A stretch of DNA of 64,000 bases from Marthasterias glacialis (lineage: Eukaryota > Echinodermata > Asteroidea > Forcipulatida > Asteriidae). Of the stretch, positions 12,262 through 23,137 are shown piece after piece. Every line of letters starts with the position of its first letter. Within the stretch, counting starts at the first letter, position 1. The stretch spans positions 1-64,000 of the forward strand of contig CAJVRT020000003.1 of the NCBI GenBank assembly GCA_911728455.2. The letters run 5' to 3'. Position numbers and translations under genes: made by a program. The notes under the pieces are model-generated. The model was given only the letters and a program-made list of their open reading frames with translations. It searched no databases and had not been told where the DNA came from.

Positions 12262-13439
12262 CTGTTAATTTAAAAATGATGATTTATTATGATCATGTTA
12301 TTAAAATGGTTAGCTTTCAGATTCAAAACTATCAGATTATTTGATCCAACATTATCAGTTATATATGACGCCCTTCATATTTCTGGATGAATGTTAAGAA
12401 TTTGATACACCTGATTTGTTCAGTGACATAATAAAGAGATAACACCCTCAATGATTTGCCTAAGCATTGGTTACTTGCCAGACTGGATCATGGAAAAACT
12501 TCTAATTTCAATTACAGGACAGAACAATCATCCAAGCTTTGTTTTTAACAATTAATGAATGCGTTTTTGTGTATGATATAACTTGGTTCAATACCTCAGT
12601 GTTGATGCACAAATAATCACAATCACAGAGTACAATACAGGCTACTCCACTGTGTCAATCACAGTGAAGAAGTACCTTGGGTGTAACACAAAGTCATGTG
12701 AGTTCTTGTTTGGTTTGACATCCCTCTGAAATTCTGGGTTTGCATATTATCATCAAATCAAATCTTGTCAGATCACCAACAAAAGAAATCTGATCATGTA
12801 TGTAACTTTTATGACTAAGTTGTATGCAGGCACAGATGAAAAATTCCCTCGCCAAAAACAAGTGGATGTGTTACTACGTAGTGACCTAAATTAACTTTGT
12901 CTATTTTACTTTACTCAGACTCAACATAAATGAAACATTGAAATATTCCAGGCATTGAGGTGTGTACTTATTCCCTTCAACCTTCCATAAGGATCTGCTC
13001 CTATGCTTTTACAATTACACACCCAAGCCCCATACACTCATTCATTTCATATGCATAGAACCAGCCAGTGCAAGTACATGTAAGACCTTAGTGACTTCTA
13101 GAAAACTCTACAGTATTGATATTTATCAGAAGAATAACCTGCCTAGTTTGAATCTGAAAAGCTTACTCAAAGTTATTCATGCATACTACACTACATTCAC
13201 ACAACACAAAGACATAAATATAGAATTTGGTATTTCCAGATTACCAACGTTCATAGTCAGAATTAAACCAGTACCAGGTAGGGAGTGTCACTGTGTAATA
13301 GTCCAACAGATCATTGCTTGAATATCCTACTCAACTAACAGATTGGATGCTGTGTTACTAGCCATCTTCTTCTGTCATCATTCAAGTAAGTTGATTTAAA
13401 TTAGTCAAAAGCAATCATGGTAAGGATATTTATTTTGGG
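12262..13439. other. Spacer before duplication block A
   Basis: AT-rich sequence. A 119-codon plus-strand open frame at 12,962-13,321 has no family signature and unremarkable composition, so I do not call it. Confidence 0.45.
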
Positions 13440-13930
13440 GTGCTGTACAGAAGCGAAAAATTAAGTAGTGAACATACATGTAGGGCGTGTTGTGCCGTAG
13501 TATTAACCATAGAGCTATGTAACTCTATGGTAATACAATATACAGAAGGGACACCATTTAGTGTGTTGTGCCAACATCATTGCTGGCATTTCCTCTTCAA
13601 CTTTAAGATTGGATGTTGTGTTTCATGCCATCTTCTTATTCAATAACAGTAAGTTGTATTTACAGTTAGTAATTTTGTCAAAGGCAACCAGGGTAACATT
13701 TGATTGAAATTCTTCTACCTCATACTGCTATGAGAACATGGGCTGGGTGATAAACTACAATGTACAACCACAACTCTGCTGGTCTTAATGGCTGTTTATG
13801 ACTGAGTCACATCTTTTTGTTTAAACCCCATTCAAAAATTCCTAGTCTTTACAACACGTACAGTAAGTTTTGCATTTTTTTATTTATTTATTTTGCTTCT
13901 TTCAATTCATGTTCAGGGGTCTTGTTTGAG
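13440..13930. repeat. Left part of duplication block A; empty site of the 4.6 kb transposon
   Basis: This matches 46,810-47,072 joined to 51,673-51,930. Shared landmarks are GGGCGTGTTGTGC, AACCATAGAGCTA, TTGCTGGCATTTCCTC and TTGTGTTTCATGCCATC, then CCTCATACTGCTATGAGAA. At 13,691-13,706 the sequence runs GGGTAACATTTGATTG without interruption, whereas in block C the same point is split by the 4.6 kb element and ATTT is duplicated. This copy therefore preserves the pre-insertion target at ATTT 13,698-13,701. Confidence 0.9.
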
Positions 13931-14727
13931 AAGGGGATATGTTTACAGTATTGGATAGTTATATGTTTAGTGCAATCTTTCTGTTGTAAGAATTTGTAAT
14001 TGAAATAAGTACCTGTAGGTACAACATGTAAATGTACTACTAGTGCCCACTGGTAAACAAATAAAAATAAAAATAAAAGTATTTAAAAACTATTTAATTT
14101 ACACATGTACCTCTATATGGCCAAAAGAAAGGATTCTAAAATGTTACCCGTTCTGCAAAAAAGGCCCTCAAGTCGCACTAAGACGATTCATGTAATGGGC
14201 TCTTTCATATTGGAGAGGTGAAATTTTTAAACTTTTTTTAATCCCTTTTTTCCATCATTGATGTGTACACTTTTATCGTGACACAAGAACTCAGTGTAAC
14301 AAGCACTCAGTACCTTCTGAGTCCTGCAGTAACTTTTCAGACTTTATACCAGTAAGATATACAGAGTGTCACTCTGTACTAGTCAAACAGATCACAGATC
14401 AAAGAGTACCAATTTAACTGGATTATCAAGAAGAAAATGAACCCTGGGCTGGAGTTAACAAGATAGCTACAATACCCAATTTATCCATTGATTTATTGCA
14501 AGTGTTTTGTGGTTGGATATGACAATAAATAAATCCAATCAGATAAACTAAGATGCAGATGTACTGTCACTGTACTGTGATGATGACTAGAGGGGTGTGT
14601 CAACAGATGATTAAACAAACTCTTTCTATAAATACTAAACAAAACAAAATGAGTTAATTAACAATTGTCATAACTATTCAAATGTCTGAATCTCTTTGTA
14701 AAACTCAAATGTAGAATGACCTACTTT

Positions 14728-14966
14728 CACATCTATCTATGTTGTGTGTTTTTATTATCTAAATGGGTGTGGGAATCATTCGATCATCTATCTGTGTTGT
14801 GTGTTTTTATTATCTAAATGGGTGTGGGTGTCATATGGTCATCTATCTATGTTGTGTGTTTTATTATCTAAATGGGTGTGGGAATCATTCGATCATCTAT
14901 CTATGTTGTGTGTTTTTATTATCTAAATGGGTGTGGGTGTCATATGATCATCTATGTTGTGTGTTC
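14728..14966 (+). repeat. ~54 bp minisatellite with alternating unit types
   Basis: Four and a bit units of CATCTATCTATGTTGTGTG, TTTTTATTATCTAAATGGGTG and a variable end. The ends alternate between GGAATCATTCGATC and GGTGTCATATGATC, so the effective repeat is a ~107 bp dimer. Confidence 0.9.
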
Positions 14967-15305
14967 ACATGATATGCTAATTGTGACAAGGTTGAAGCCA
15001 TGTTACAATGTACATGTATTTAAAACATTAACCCTTTCAGTCCCATATTTTTTGTACACAGTCAACCCCCCCCCCAATCTCGCATACTTTTTCAATCACA
15101 AAAACATGTGTATGTACATTAGAAAAACCATTTAGAAAGGATCATAAATTATTTTGTCACAATATTTTGGGGTAATGTTTACCATTCATTGACTTTATTT
15201 CTGGGTTTTTGTTGTTGACCTCTGTGACCTCCGTGACCTTTCATTTCCTGTTATTTGTGCATCATCGATCGTCCGTAATACACTTTGTGCTAAACTGCAC
15301 GTTAC

Positions 15306-16280
15306 TAGACTTGAAATCAAGTCTGTAACATACCGTATCTGTCACTGTAGAACCAAAGTACCGCCGCGCCCTCTTCTGGTCATAAAGCGTACATGCTATC
15401 GTGTGAGACTGCTATCATGTGGTAACTGCTCTCGTTATAGACTTGCGGAAGCTGTTTTCCGTTTGTACATGGCCTATGGGCTCTTCAACCGATTTCGTAC
15501 GGAAGCATCTGATTGGTTGAATTCCATAAATCTTCAAATATTCATACTATCATGAATATTAACAATGCAATTTGTACAGAATGGAGTTTACCCACTCCTT
15601 TGTGGTGGTAGTGGTACGTGATCGATTGATTTGTCTTGTCCCACGTCTGTGTTGACTTGCCGTGATTGTTCACGTTGAATTTTTCTTACAGTGTACCGAG
15701 TTTGAAAGGAAACCAATAATAATATCATAGTCCCTCAGTATCTTCCTTGTTTCATTTCAACAAGTACGTATGTATAGTCATGGATGTAATGGATGAAGTA
15801 GAGTCGGTCATGGGACCAGCGCAATGACTATTTACCCTAGGTACTCTTCATTATTACAAAGCTATATGAAAAAAAGGATAGTAAAGGTCCTATAACTAAA
15901 AGAAGTTTAACACATTAAAATAAGATAATAATGAAGTAATTAAAGACAAATATCTACTTGCAAACATTTTCTATGGTATTTATTTACAATTGCTATAAGA
16001 TAAATATCATCCTCACTAAAAATGGACTCGTCTGAGCAGTCTCATTGGCCACCTCTATGGCAACTGTAACGATGCCCGCGTTCGTGTGTGAATAAATGAA
16101 TACAAACTGAAAACAGCTTGCTTAAGTCTCACTGTACGATAGCGGTCACAGTCATGAGAGCGGTCTCACACGACAGCAGTCACACACGATAGCATGAACG
16201 CTATATGACCAGTAGAGGGCACGGCGGTACTTGGTTCTACAGTGACAAATACGCGTACAGTAGACTTGATTTCAAGTCTA
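15306..16280. mobile_element. 975 bp non-autonomous hAT-like DNA transposon with 8 bp TSD
   Basis: The element starts TAGACTTGAAATCAAGTCTG and its other end, read inward, starts TAGACTTGAAATCAAGTCTA; each terminus is itself nearly palindromic. The inverted similarity extends about 170-180 bp inward (GTCACTGTAGAACCA, AGTACCGCCG, TGCTATCGTGTG, AGCTGTTTTC in both arms) at roughly 75-80% by eye. The flanks carry CACGTTAC at 15,298-15,305 and 16,281-16,288, an exact 8 bp duplication. An 8 bp TSD and a TAG terminus fit hAT superfamily elements. There is no transposase ORF, so mobility would depend on a related element in trans. Confidence 0.9.
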
Positions 16281-17092
16281 CACGTTACAAGCACAGTTCC
16301 ACTAACGATGACTTCCAAAAATATGACTTAAACATCTACCAAAATAAGATAGTTTCATTGATTAAGCTGATTTGTTGCTCTATAAGTCACCATTAAGAAT
16401 TTATATTATCAGGCAAGAAATGGAGATATTCAGAAAAAAACATTGTAACAATGTTTTGATTAACCTTCCTCATCAAAACAATGTGGATACAAATCCTTTG
16501 ACCATGTGATCAAAACTTTCATTGATGAAAAAGCTACTGGTAGGCCATATATAAAGAATTCATCAACATCAACATTTCTGACTTTTTCTCTTAAAATTCA
16601 CAGATCAACAGCATAAGCCAGGGTCATACATTCGCAGCAAATTTTGCAAAAAGTTCTAACAGTTCAACTTAAGCAAATTGTTCATTGCGAGTTTGTAACG
16701 TCAAATTCGCTTTGCAATCGCATAAAGTATAAACTGGGCTTCACAAATGATTATTAATCAACCAATTGCAACAGAAAATTGCTGGAAATTGGGGCATGAA
16801 AACATGTTGTTGCTACCGGAGCATCTGAATAAATATCATCAGTCTCACTACATCCAGTTAGATCACTGACCCAATGGTCATGTTGGTTCCTTTGGTCACT
16901 TTTTATAACCCCAATGAATATAACCACACAGTAAATATAATACCCAGCAGACACAGACCTTACCCATAAAAACATGTAAAACTACCTTGAAGGTTTCATG
17001 TTTATCAAGTCAACATAATTTCAGTGTCATTGAATTTGACAGCACCATCATTTATCAACCATATCTTAGTCATTTTCTCTTATAATTCACAG
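16281..17092. other. 5' flank and last intron of TRIM A
   Basis: The part from about 16,560 is conserved with 32,470-32,926 and 53,490-53,894. It ends in a polypyrimidine tract and acceptor (CTCTTATAATTCACAG, AG at 17,091-17,092) just before the TRIM start codon, so it is probably the end of an intron separating a 5' UTR exon from the single coding exon. A minus-strand open frame at 16,754-16,975 has a stop in block C and is probably fortuitous. Confidence 0.6.
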
Positions 17093-17123
17093 GTCAACAA
17101 TTTGGCAAATACATCCAATCAGA

Positions 17124-18791
17124 ATGGCATCAAATACAAGAGCATTATCTGAGATTATTCAGGATCATCTTGAATGCCCAATTTGCAGTGAACGCTTCAA
17201 GCAACCCAAACTACTGGAGTGTTCTCATTCATTTTGTCTTGAATGCCTTCAACAACTAAGACAGAAAAGTCAAGGTACTTCTAAACTTCCATGTCCAGTA
17301 TGTCCACAAGAAACTATGTTGAAAGAAAATGGCATTGACGGTCTGAAAACAAACTTTACAGCCCTTTCAATGATAGAAGCTATTGAAACACAGGAAACCC
17401 AACTGAAACTACTTGGTGAAGAGTGTGTTCCTAAATGTAGTAAGCATAAGGACAAGGATCTTAACATGTTTTGTAACAAATGCAATAAAGTGATATGCAC
17501 AACCTGCATTGTAAGAGATCACCAGACCCATTCTCTAATGGAAATTAATGAGGCTTCAGACAAATGCAAACAACATGCCACAGAACTTGTAGCAAAATTA
17601 GTGCAGAGTATCAAAACCTTCAACAATGCTATTCAAGAAATAGACATGTCCCGCAAGACATTAGACACTATGTTTGCTGCTACTAAAGAGAAAATCACCA
17701 AGAAGGCTGATGAGGAGATTGCCAAGGGGGTTGCAAGGATCAGAGAGGAGCAGCACAAACTGATGCTAGATGCAGAACAGATTTATAAAGACAGAGTCAA
17801 TACAATGGAAACTGTACGAGCTACAAACAGCAAAGAGATGAACAAAGCAGAGCACAAGCAGGATGAGTTGAATCAACTCATAGATCAAGGGATCAAGATT
17901 GTACATCACATAGAACAACTCTTACAAGACCTCAAAGAATACACAGAGATGAAACCAACAAAAGTGCCTGATGGGTTGACTTATATGGACTTTAAAGAAG
18001 GCCAGAAATCACTAGGGAGACTGGTGCTGAAAGCTAAATGGACAATGAAAGCAGAAGTAAAGACAAAATTTACTCCCTGGGAGGTTTCTGCATACTCCAA
18101 TAGTGAGATTGTTGTGACAAATGGACATAGTGTAAACTTGATTACAATATCAGCAGAGAGTAATCTTCAATCCACTGTCATCCCAAAAGCACTTCCTATC
18201 AAAGGTCTTACTAGACCATGGAGAGTGACTGTGAACAAGAATGATGAGCTCATTGTTCTAGATAATAAAGCAGTCATCATCATAAGCAGGAATTATCAGC
18301 TCCTCCATCAGTTCAACCTAGGCAGTGAACCATCATGTATTGCAGTGGATGACAACATTCTGATAGCAGTGGGTTATCGTAACAAGGCAGAAATCTCTCT
18401 ACACAAACCAGATGGATCCCTCATCAGAACACTGCCTGCTCCAGGGATTGGTGGATTCTTGACTACCTACAAACAGAGACTCATCTACACCAACTACAAT
18501 CACAGGAAGTTAGTATCAGTAGACTACACTGGTGACATAGTATTCTCAGTTGATATCAATCAGTCTGGGTTGCCTATCAGTATGTGTAGTGACAAGGATG
18601 GAAGCATCTATGTTGCTGTACGGAAAGGACCAATTTCATCATCAGTTGAGATCCATCATTACAGTCCTGATGGCAAGTACATTGGATGTATCATCAAGGG
18701 ATGTGTTTCTCCACTTAGTATGACACTCACACCAGCTGGTGATCTGGTTGTGGCAGAATACAATTCAGTTCAAATCTATCACCATAAGTAA
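17124..18791 (+). CDS. TRIM A: RING / B-box2 / coiled-coil / NHL-like propeller E3 ubiquitin ligase
   Basis: A 555-residue protein on one coding exon. Start choice: this ATG follows the conserved acceptor at 17,091-17,092 by 31 nt and is conserved in all three paralogues. The C3HC4 RING has ligands C18, C21, C33, H35, C38, C41, C57 and C60. The B-box2 ligands are C105, H108, C117, C120, C125, C128, H133 and H136. A charged helical coiled coil spans ~145-290. About 250 residues of short beta-blade repeats follow, with NHL-like phrases such as SCIAVDDN, SLHKPDGSLIRTLP and YSPDGKYIGCII. The layout resembles TRIM2/3/56-type proteins, cytosolic RING ligases often used in development or innate immunity. 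Two oddities: residue 61, just after the last RING Cys, is Pro where the paralogues have Arg, and six residues before the B-box (GKQL region) are missing. A polyadenylation signal AATAAA lies at 19,161. Confidence 0.95.
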   Translation: MASNTRALSEIIQDHLECPICSERFKQPKLLECSHSFCLECLQQLRQKSQGTSKLPCPVCPQETMLKENGIDGLKTNFTALSMIEAIETQETQLKLLGEECVPKCSKHKDKDLNMFCNKCNKVICTTCIVRDHQTHSLMEINEASDKCKQHATELVAKLVQSIKTFNNAIQEIDMSRKTLDTMFAATKEKITKKADEEIAKGVARIREEQHKLMLDAEQIYKDRVNTMETVRATNSKEMNKAEHKQDELNQLIDQGIKIVHHIEQLLQDLKEYTEMKPTKVPDGLTYMDFKEGQKSLGRLVLKAKWTMKAEVKTKFTPWEVSAYSNSEIVVTNGHSVNLITISAESNLQSTVIPKALPIKGLTRPWRVTVNKNDELIVLDNKAVIIISRNYQLLHQFNLGSEPSCIAVDDNILIAVGYRNKAEISLHKPDGSLIRTLPAPGIGGFLTTYKQRLIYTNYNHRKLVSVDYTGDIVFSVDINQSGLPISMCSDKDGSIYVAVRKGPISSSVEIHHYSPDGKYIGCIIKGCVSPLSMTLTPAGDLVVAEYNSVQIYHHK

Positions 18792-19963
18792 AGACAGCAA
18801 TCAACATCATGCTAGACCACAAGAAGGTTCAACCTGAGATAAACTTTGGGGCAACATGAAACTAATTTAGCTTCCTGAGAAGCTGTTATCTTACAAAATA
18901 TGATTTCACTTATATCAGCTTTGAACATATAAAAATGTTTAAATAATCCACTGATACTAATGAGTTTTTAATGACACAATTCAATTAAAAAAGTGGTTTG
19001 CAACATTTGCTATAAACATGACCTTTTAGTGACTAGCAAATTAGAAAATGCTGAAAAATACATATTTTGGCAACAAATCCAATAATAGATTGTTGTTGTT
19101 TGTGGCTTTTAAAACTGTATCCTCTATTATTTTTCACAAAGAGATCTGAAATTTTTAATGAATAAAATACATAATTTAATTGGTTTGTGAAAGAAAAAGT
19201 TCATTCCAATGAGATTGTTTGTAATAAACACACCACAACACCAACCTGTGAAGATTAAATCAAAATTAGTAGTCACGTTTATATTTTAGGTCGGGGAGTT
19301 TTACTAGTTCATATTCATTGTATATTTTTTTTAATCCCTGCCAATCTGCAGCGAAAATTAATTAAGGGTCTTCAAATGCTGTTGAATCAAGGCCTGGAAT
19401 TGAATCTGTTGCCCTGGTCTTGGCCTTGGTGCCCTTTCAAAAGTTTCCAAATTGTTTTCAGCTGGAAGTGCCCTTTGCAAAATGAAAATGGCCTTACCCT
19501 CTCAAAGATGAAATTCCAGACCAGTCAATATTTCCCTGGGGGATTGGTGCTCGTAAGAAATTTATAAACATTGAGTTTTCAGATTAACTCTTATCAGTTT
19601 ACCTAAGGATTACCATTGTTGTACTTTATCTTTAATACATGTAGGAAACAACCTAAGGATAACCTGTTTGTTTATATTTGAGAAGTGAATCTTGTTAATG
19701 TACTTTGCTCAACATAGTTTATTATGCCATTCAGTCAGGTACCTGATAATAAGCTGTTCAGTTCATTATCTCTGAGAAGTGCCACTCATCAAATCATATA
19801 TAGATCTCATCCTCTAATTCTAAAACGTGTCAAAGATCAGAGCATTTCAAACAGAAATGTTTGTAGAAGAAAACTCTTTCAATTACATACTAGATCTGTA
19901 AATCTGTAGCAAGAGATGTTAACATGCAATAAATATTCACAGCAAATCAAGACTATTCCTTAC
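18792..19963. other. 3' flank of TRIM A and block-wide repeat
   Basis: The 3' UTR is alignable with blocks B and C up to about 19,170. From ~19,370 comes a segment with GCCCTGGTCTTGGCCTTGGTG, also at ~35,870 and ~56,300; it has short open frames on both strands in all blocks but none is conserved. The part 19,690-19,920 recurs at 37,800, 45,680 and 59,680. Confidence 0.6.
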
Positions 19964-20118
19964 CTCTCATTGTGAGCTTCCTGTTTCTTGTACATCTGCA
20001 CTTCTCCCTGTAGTGTCTTCAGAGCTTCACTGGTAGAGTGCTCAGCATCTACCCTGGGAGTCTGAGACTGACTAGGATCTTGTGGGTTTTGGGTAATGAC
20101 AATGAGACTGACCATCTT
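19964..20118 (-). CDS. Block A copy of a 155-nt exon of an unidentified gene
   Basis: A minus-strand exon between an acceptor (GTGTTCCCAG) and a donor (GAGAG|GTAAGG), starting in phase 0 and ending in phase 2. It encodes a short hydrophobic start (MVSLIVITQ) and then a hydrophilic, helix-prone part with QDPSQSQTPR, TSEALKTLQGE and YKKQEAHNER. The same exon occurs at 38,034, 45,952 and 60,937 with substitutions but no frameshift in any copy. It converges on TRIM A. I do not recognise the family. Confidence 0.65.
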
Positions 20119-20694
20119 CTGGGAACACACACAAAATAAATGCAACCATTTGATCAAAGCAATCATGTGTACATTTTTTTCACTTTCAAGGAATTTAAAA
20201 ACACTAAATTATCTGCTTTTTAAAGGAGATTCCCCATAACAACTGAAATCTTCCATACGGTATGTATGGTTTATTAAGCACTATGATGAGAAATTGATTT
20301 CTGTACATTGGGCCCCTCAAACATCTTTTTTCGCTCAGCTCAGTGCTCAACTAATGCTTACAATTTGTAGAAATTGTATCAGAATAAACTTCATTTTGAT
20401 CATTGAATACATTGTAAATCCTTTTCCAAGAGCTCTATGTGTAATGCTCAGATATTTGTATCTCTCTACCAGGAACATCTTGAAGATTTGGCTCATAGTG
20501 GTATCTTACATGTTGATCCATAGACTGAAATCATTGCAGAGGTAGCTCCCATTATACTGCTGGAATACAAGTCTTCCTGTATGAATAATGTAGACAGTCT
20601 ATGCACACAGTCACTGATAGTTAACTGTACATGATGTCATGTGCATCACCCCTCCCTTTCTTCTCTTCCTGTAGGCAGAGTCAGTACATCTTAC

Positions 20695-20744
20695 CTTTGC
20701 AATGACCAACACAAAAGGAACTCTCACCTTATAAAGTAATGTCT
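20695..20744 (-). CDS. Block A copy of a 50-nt exon of the same gene
   Basis: A minus-strand exon with acceptor TTCCTGCCAG and a consensus donor AAAG|GTAAGA. It encodes TLLYKVRVPFVLVIAK, a basic then hydrophobic stretch. It starts by completing a split codon and ends in phase 0, so it fits between the exons at 22,244 and 19,964. The copies in blocks B and C keep the length and both splice sites. Confidence 0.5.
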
Positions 20745-23133
20745 CTGGCAGGAATCACTCAGCAATCTACCTTGTGAATAACAAACACAGTAAACTCTGT
20801 CATCAAAAAAATTTAATGTCAAGTTGCTGTCTGCTCACTATCTGCTGGTTCACAAGCTGCCTTTGCACTCACTGTAATAGACAAAAACAAAACAGAATTA
20901 GAAAAATTACTGGAAAATCTGACTTACAAAAACTTGAAAGCAAGCAGTTTTTCAGAACTTATTTTTAGAGAATGGCTATAAACAATTATTATAAATGCAA
21001 CATCTTAGAGGTGTCTCTACAATGAGGAAACATTTACATAAGCAGTGATTCACCCAGAAAATACTTTTGGAGATCACTTGGAAATAAGTTCTGCTTTTAG
21101 AAGGTGCAGGAGGATGGGGTTTGGAGATTGGGGGGGGGGGTATACAAAAACACAATATGTTATTAACTCAGTAAATAACCACCCCCTTCTTAGGCCCTCT
21201 TCCCCTTCCTTAAAATTTTTACAGCCACACATGGTAATTTTTTTTTTACTGACTTAATATGAATGTGAAGTTTGGAAAATTAACCATACATTACTGAGGG
21301 TAGTGTGTGTATATGGAGACATTACAGATAAAAAAGTTTGATGTTTTGACAAAATCTTCTCAACAATTGACAGTTTTAGGCAAAGCCATAGAACCAGGTC
21401 ACCAGGGGATTCAATTTTCCCTTTTAGCACAAAATAGTCTTGTTATTAAATAATCACAAGATGTATTAGATAGTAAAGCTTAGTCGGAAGTGGGATGATA
21501 AGACAAAAAATGTGAAGGGCCATCCAACATTGCATGGTCTTAAAAAGTATAGGGGTGGGGGGGGGGGGAGGTTTCGAAGCAATAAATATGTTGATTTGTA
21601 ACAGCAGAAATAACAGAGGACAAATTAAATTCACACATTATTTCATGACAAAAAGTATTTACAACACAAGATGAATCGGCAAACAATCTGCCTACCCTGA
21701 TTTCAAATGGATATCTCTTGGGTATGAGTGTGCTCTACTGTGCATCCTACATGTACATTAGCCTCTATAACAGTGACATCATGGCAGAAATTTGTCAAGA
21801 TATCAGTGTTTTATGCTGCAGTAACTCATGCAATAATTGACAATTACCGATGAAGGCACTTAGCGGAGAAATGTCTATATGATGGATAATCCATAAATAA
21901 ATGATTAATATTCAAAATACATGAATGAAATACATAGGACTGGCTCACCATGTTGACAGTTCTTTTGAAGTACTCTTTGATTTCAAAGGTTCATTTTTTC
22001 TGTGTTATTTTCATGGCATTATCCTGCTGGGAAGTGACTGATATTTTCCACCACCATCTTGACATCACTGTGACAGAGGCTAATATTGCCATTTCTCTGC
22101 CAAACGTCCTCATCAGTCATTGTTGGTAATTGCATTACAAGGGCCAATGTAATTGTATTTGCACAGAGAGAATTTTGGTGCAAGGTTGTTTTCTGCCAAA
22201 AATCACTGCATTGCAATCCAACCGCTTAAAATGCAGACTTTACCCAGCAATCCGTAAATCACCAACACCATGGTGTGAACAGCAACATCCATATTGGAAC
22301 TACAGTATCCAAATGGGGGACTTGTCCCAGCTACAACCCAAGGCAACACACAAGAAAAACGAAATGGAAACAACGTACATGACACATGCATGGCTTGTAT
22401 TGGCCAGGGAATAAGCCAAACTTTGACCAAGCTAGCACCACAGGAATTGACAGCAGTAGGAGGGAGGGTCCACTACTAGCAGTACTAGTGAGTCAGAAGA
22501 TATCAAGCAGCTAACTCCTTTGTCTCCATTATTATCTCTTGACTTTGCAGTAGTGAATAAAGGAGATAGAAAATGAATTTGTCAAGTATTGAAGCTTGCC
22601 AGACCCTCCTCAAAGCGACCCCCACCCCCTTTAACTTTATGTGACTAAAATTATGGTCAAAGTTTTAATGCACAGTTCCATCTGGATTGATACAGGATAG
22701 AGAGAACCTAGTTATCTACACCATTAGCAAATCTAGCTGGTAACAGTCCTACAAATACAACAGACTGTGTGTTTAAAGTCTAAGTTCATTAACAACAGCT
22801 ATATTCCAATAAACGGATATCTAGATATTGATCAATATAAAGGAGTGTAATGTCTGAACTTTGGACTGTATCCTCAATTACTTCTAGTGCACAATTTGCC
22901 CTGTATATACGCATTGTGGTATTCATTGTTTGATACCATCTTGACTGGAAAACACAATCTTCTAAATATACATGTTCATTGTACATTGTGCCACATTCAA
23001 CAGGATCTAGAGTTTTATGCAGCTTATGTTATGCTCTAATAAGGACATCTCTGGGTAGAATTTGAGTAAGTTGAATTCATTTATATCATTATGAGATGAC
23101 AAGATCTAATTGGACTTGTTTTGTTTTTATTGT
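20745..23133. other. Rest of block A and following spacer
   Basis: Apart from the 87-nt exon, no gene is visible. Homology to blocks B and C ends near 22,375, at the point where those blocks carry an LTR. There is a poly-G tract at 21,131 that also varies in length in the other blocks (39,200 and 62,100). 22,400-23,133 is unique spacer. Confidence 0.5.
22244..22330 (-). CDS. Block A copy of an 87-nt exon of the same gene
   Basis: A minus-strand exon with acceptor CCTTGGGTTGTAG and donor CTGG|GTAAAG. It reads TSPPFGYCSSNMDVAVHTMV followed by LVIYGLL, a likely start of a membrane segment. It ends with one base of a split codon that the 50-nt exon at 20,744 completes. The frame is intact in blocks A and B and shifted in block C. 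Confidence 0.45.
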
Positions 23134-23137
23134 TTAA

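Noticed and set aside
12962-13321. 119-codon plus-strand open frame
   Set aside because: No recognisable motif, no splice context, and composition like the surrounding spacer.
16754-16975. Minus-strand frame upstream of TRIM A, similar in block B
   Set aside because: Block C has an in-frame stop, and conservation is equally explained by the recent duplication of non-coding sequence.
20774-20968. Plus-strand frames in the intron of the partner gene (also 38,832-39,038 and 61,733-61,945)
   Set aside because: Each block is open in a different frame owing to small indels; the minus-strand 50-nt exon with strong splice sites fits the region better.
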